Assembly (NCBI GenBank): GCA_016183425.1 | Contig: JACPEP010000033.1 | Coordinates: 1 to 64,000, forward strand | Source of the DNA: Chloroflexota bacterium | Lineage (GTDB): Bacteria > Chloroflexota > Dehalococcoidia > JACPEP01 | Direction: 5' to 3' | DNA: 64,000 bases | Shown: piece after piece, positions 62,518-64,000 of the stretch | Layout of the letters: each line of letters begins with the position of its first letter | Numbering within the stretch: position 1 is the stretch's first letter | Translations under genes and position numbers: made by a program | Notes under the pieces: model-generated | The model's input: only the letters and a program-made list of their open reading frames with translations | Database searches by the model: none | Told to the model about the DNA's origin: nothing

Positions 62518-64000
62518 CCACGGTGCCATAGCGCGTTTGGAGCGGCAGAATACCGAGTTCGCCCTGGTATCGGACCTCCTCCTGACCCTGGCGCTCACTT
62601 TAGATCCCGCGGCTATCCGCCGACAGGTTTTAGCGGTGGCCTTTGACCTAACCGGAGCCCGCCGAGTGCGTTTGGCGGTTAGGTCAGGGGATGGTTGGGA
62701 GACCACCACACTGGTCGGCGGGCAGGCAGAGGAAGGGGGGGGACCCTCGGCCCTGGCGCAAAGGTTGTTCGTAGAAGGCAAGCCCTTTTTTCTGCTGGGC
62801 AATACCGCCGAGGCGGGGTCGTATCTGGGGATACCTTTGCGCCATCAAGCCTCTGTCGTAGGCGTTCTGGAGGCGGAGGACCTGCCGTTGCCGGACCGCC
62901 TGGACGACTATTCGTATACCCTCTCCCTTGTCGCTACTGCTGCCTCCTTGGCCCTGGAGAACGCCCGCCTTCATGAAGACGTGCAGCGGGCGAACAGGGT
63001 GCTGGCTGCCGAGAGGGAGCATCTGGCGGTTACCCTGCGCAGTATAGGGGATGGCGTTATAGCCACCGACGCCCAGGGGAAAGTGACATTCCTCAACCGG
63101 GTCGCTGAAAACCTGACCGGTTTCGTGCAGGAACAGGCGTTGGGTAGGCCTATGAAAGAGGCCTTCCCCATCATAAACGCGGAGACCCGCGAGCCACGCG
63201 AGAATCCGGTGGACCAGGTGTTACAAACGGGGGAGATAGTCGACCTGGCTAACGACACCGCCCTCATCGCCAGGGACGGCACCGAGAGGAGCATTGCCGA
63301 CAGCGCTGCGCCCATCCGAGACAGCCAGGGCAACATCGTGGGCGTGGTCATGGTCTTTCGCGACGTCACTGAGCAGAAACGCAACCGAGAGGCGCTGAGG
63401 ATCGAGCGGGAACACCTCCAAACCTTAGTTGACACTTCACCGGTGGGGATCCTCTTTGCCGACTCCGCAGGGCGCATCGTCACGGCCAACCGCGAAGCGC
63501 AGCGCATCCTCAGATTTGACCCTCTATCGGAGTTACCGCTAGATTGGCGCAATCAGAATCTGGTCTACCGCCGGCCCGATGGTCGTCTATACGACCCAGA
63601 GGAAATTCCCCTACTACGGACCCTCAATAGCGGTGAGACAATAATGGCTGAGGAAATCCGTTTCCAATTCCCCAACGGACATTCGGTGCTGACCCTGATG
63701 AGTGCCACTCCCCTGGGCTCGCCCCAAGAAACCCCTAGAGGTGCTATCGCCGTCATCCAGGACATCACCCCCCTGGAGGAAATGGAGAGAGTTCGCAGCG
63801 AGTTCTTGGGAATAGTGAGCCATGAGCTGAGGACCCCCCTGACCGCCATCAAAGGGGCAGCAGCCACCGCCTTAGGTAGTCGACGTCCCTTTGACTATAT
63901 GGAGAGTCAGGAGCTGTTCCAGATCATCGACCAGCAATCGGACCGCCTCATTGAATTGGTGAGCAACCTCACCGACATCACCCGCATTGAGGCGGGGATG
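62504..64000 (+). CDS. GAF-PAS-PAS sensor histidine kinase, 3' truncated by window edge
   Basis: ATG 62504 with GAGGA upstream overlaps the previous stop by 14 bp; the frame is open for 499 codons to the edge. A GAF-like domain lies at about residues 15-160, PAS 1 follows (TLRSIGDGVIATDAQGKVTFLNRVAENLTG), PAS 2 begins LVDTSPVGILFADSAGRI, and the HisKA domain carries the phospho-acceptor H440 in VSHELRTPLT. The ATPase domain is cut off. Coupling to a corrinoid protein and a UroD-like protein suggests that it reports the state of a B12-linked signal. Confidence 0.88.
   Translation, partial: MTQPDHGAIARLERQNTEFALVSDLLLTLALTLDPAAIRRQVLAVAFDLTGARRVRLAVRSGDGWETTTLVGGQAEEGGGPSALAQRLFVEGKPFFLLGNTAEAGSYLGIPLRHQASVVGVLEAEDLPLPDRLDDYSYTLSLVATAASLALENARLHEDVQRANRVLAAEREHLAVTLRSIGDGVIATDAQGKVTFLNRVAENLTGFVQEQALGRPMKEAFPIINAETREPRENPVDQVLQTGEIVDLANDTALIARDGTERSIADSAAPIRDSQGNIVGVVMVFRDVTEQKRNREALRIEREHLQTLVDTSPVGILFADSAGRIVTANREAQRILRFDPLSELPLDWRNQNLVYRRPDGRLYDPEEIPLLRTLNSGETIMAEEIRFQFPNGHSVLTLMSATPLGSPQETPRGAIAVIQDITPLEEMERVRSEFLGIVSHELRTPLTAIKGAAATALGSRRPFDYMESQELFQIIDQQSDRLIELVSNLTDITRIEAGM

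Overview
The window is GC-rich bacterial DNA with dense, tightly packed operons. It shows many ATGA or other short stop/start overlaps, GTG and TTG starts, and short palindromic repeats between genes. Gene content (GlgE-type alpha-glucan metabolism, GH57 enzymes, a corrinoid protein beside a MtaA-like protein, a DUF4258/YgiT pair, secreted dockerin-like proteins) and repeats of the type cattctgag..gcgaag fit a member of the Chloroflexota, perhaps a Dehalococcoidia-like lineage. That assignment is inference; no rRNA or other taxonomic marker beyond housekeeping proteins is present.

Layout. 1-4.0 kb: a truncated secreted protein (minus), then corA and glgE. 4.0-11.9 kb: an island lying between glgE and the rest of the GlgE-pathway genes. 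It opens with a CmtR-like ArsR regulator and a 15-codon remnant of a merA gene. Next come membrane proteins, a ClpP-like protease and small proteins, several of which share a methionine-rich helical repeat I do not recognise. It ends in a mercury-resistance operon (MerF-like, MerA, lipoprotein MerP-like, MerT). 12.0-21.9 kb: TreS-maltokinase fusion, MalQ, GlgB and a GH57 enzyme. With GlgE this makes a complete trehalose to maltose-1-phosphate to branched alpha-glucan route.

22.1-30.4 kb: pheS and pheT are separated by about 4 kb holding two HicB/HicA toxin-antitoxin pairs, a DUF5647 pair and other small genes. The segments are separated by six extra copies of the last 40-57 bp of pheS, giving a cassette array. 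The same arrangement appears once more after the C-terminal transketolase gene (54.05-54.86 kb): a DUF4258/YgiT cassette is followed by a diverged copy of the transketolase 3' end. Most base differences in these tail copies are silent, which suggests they came from functional genes in other lineages. I regard this as the most notable feature of the window.

30.8-47.1 kb: MFS transporter; pheA-trkA-trkA-usp (minus); a duplicated VOC protein; xerC-like recombinase plus a secreted metalloprotease; a GreA with an extra N-terminal domain; maf, glmS, ispH, plsC, cmk (minus); a probable standalone small RNA; a DD-carboxypeptidase and a secreted dockerin-like protein. 47.4-50.0 kb: a STAND-type NTPase with five near-identical TPR units. 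50.2-60.6 kb: thpR, an amidohydrolase, split transketolase, a DUF362 protein, proA, an ABC exporter and a TPR protein. 60.8-64 kb: a corrinoid protein, a UroD/MtaA-like protein lacking the usual zinc cysteines, and a GAF-PAS-PAS histidine kinase that runs off the window. All three are translationally coupled.
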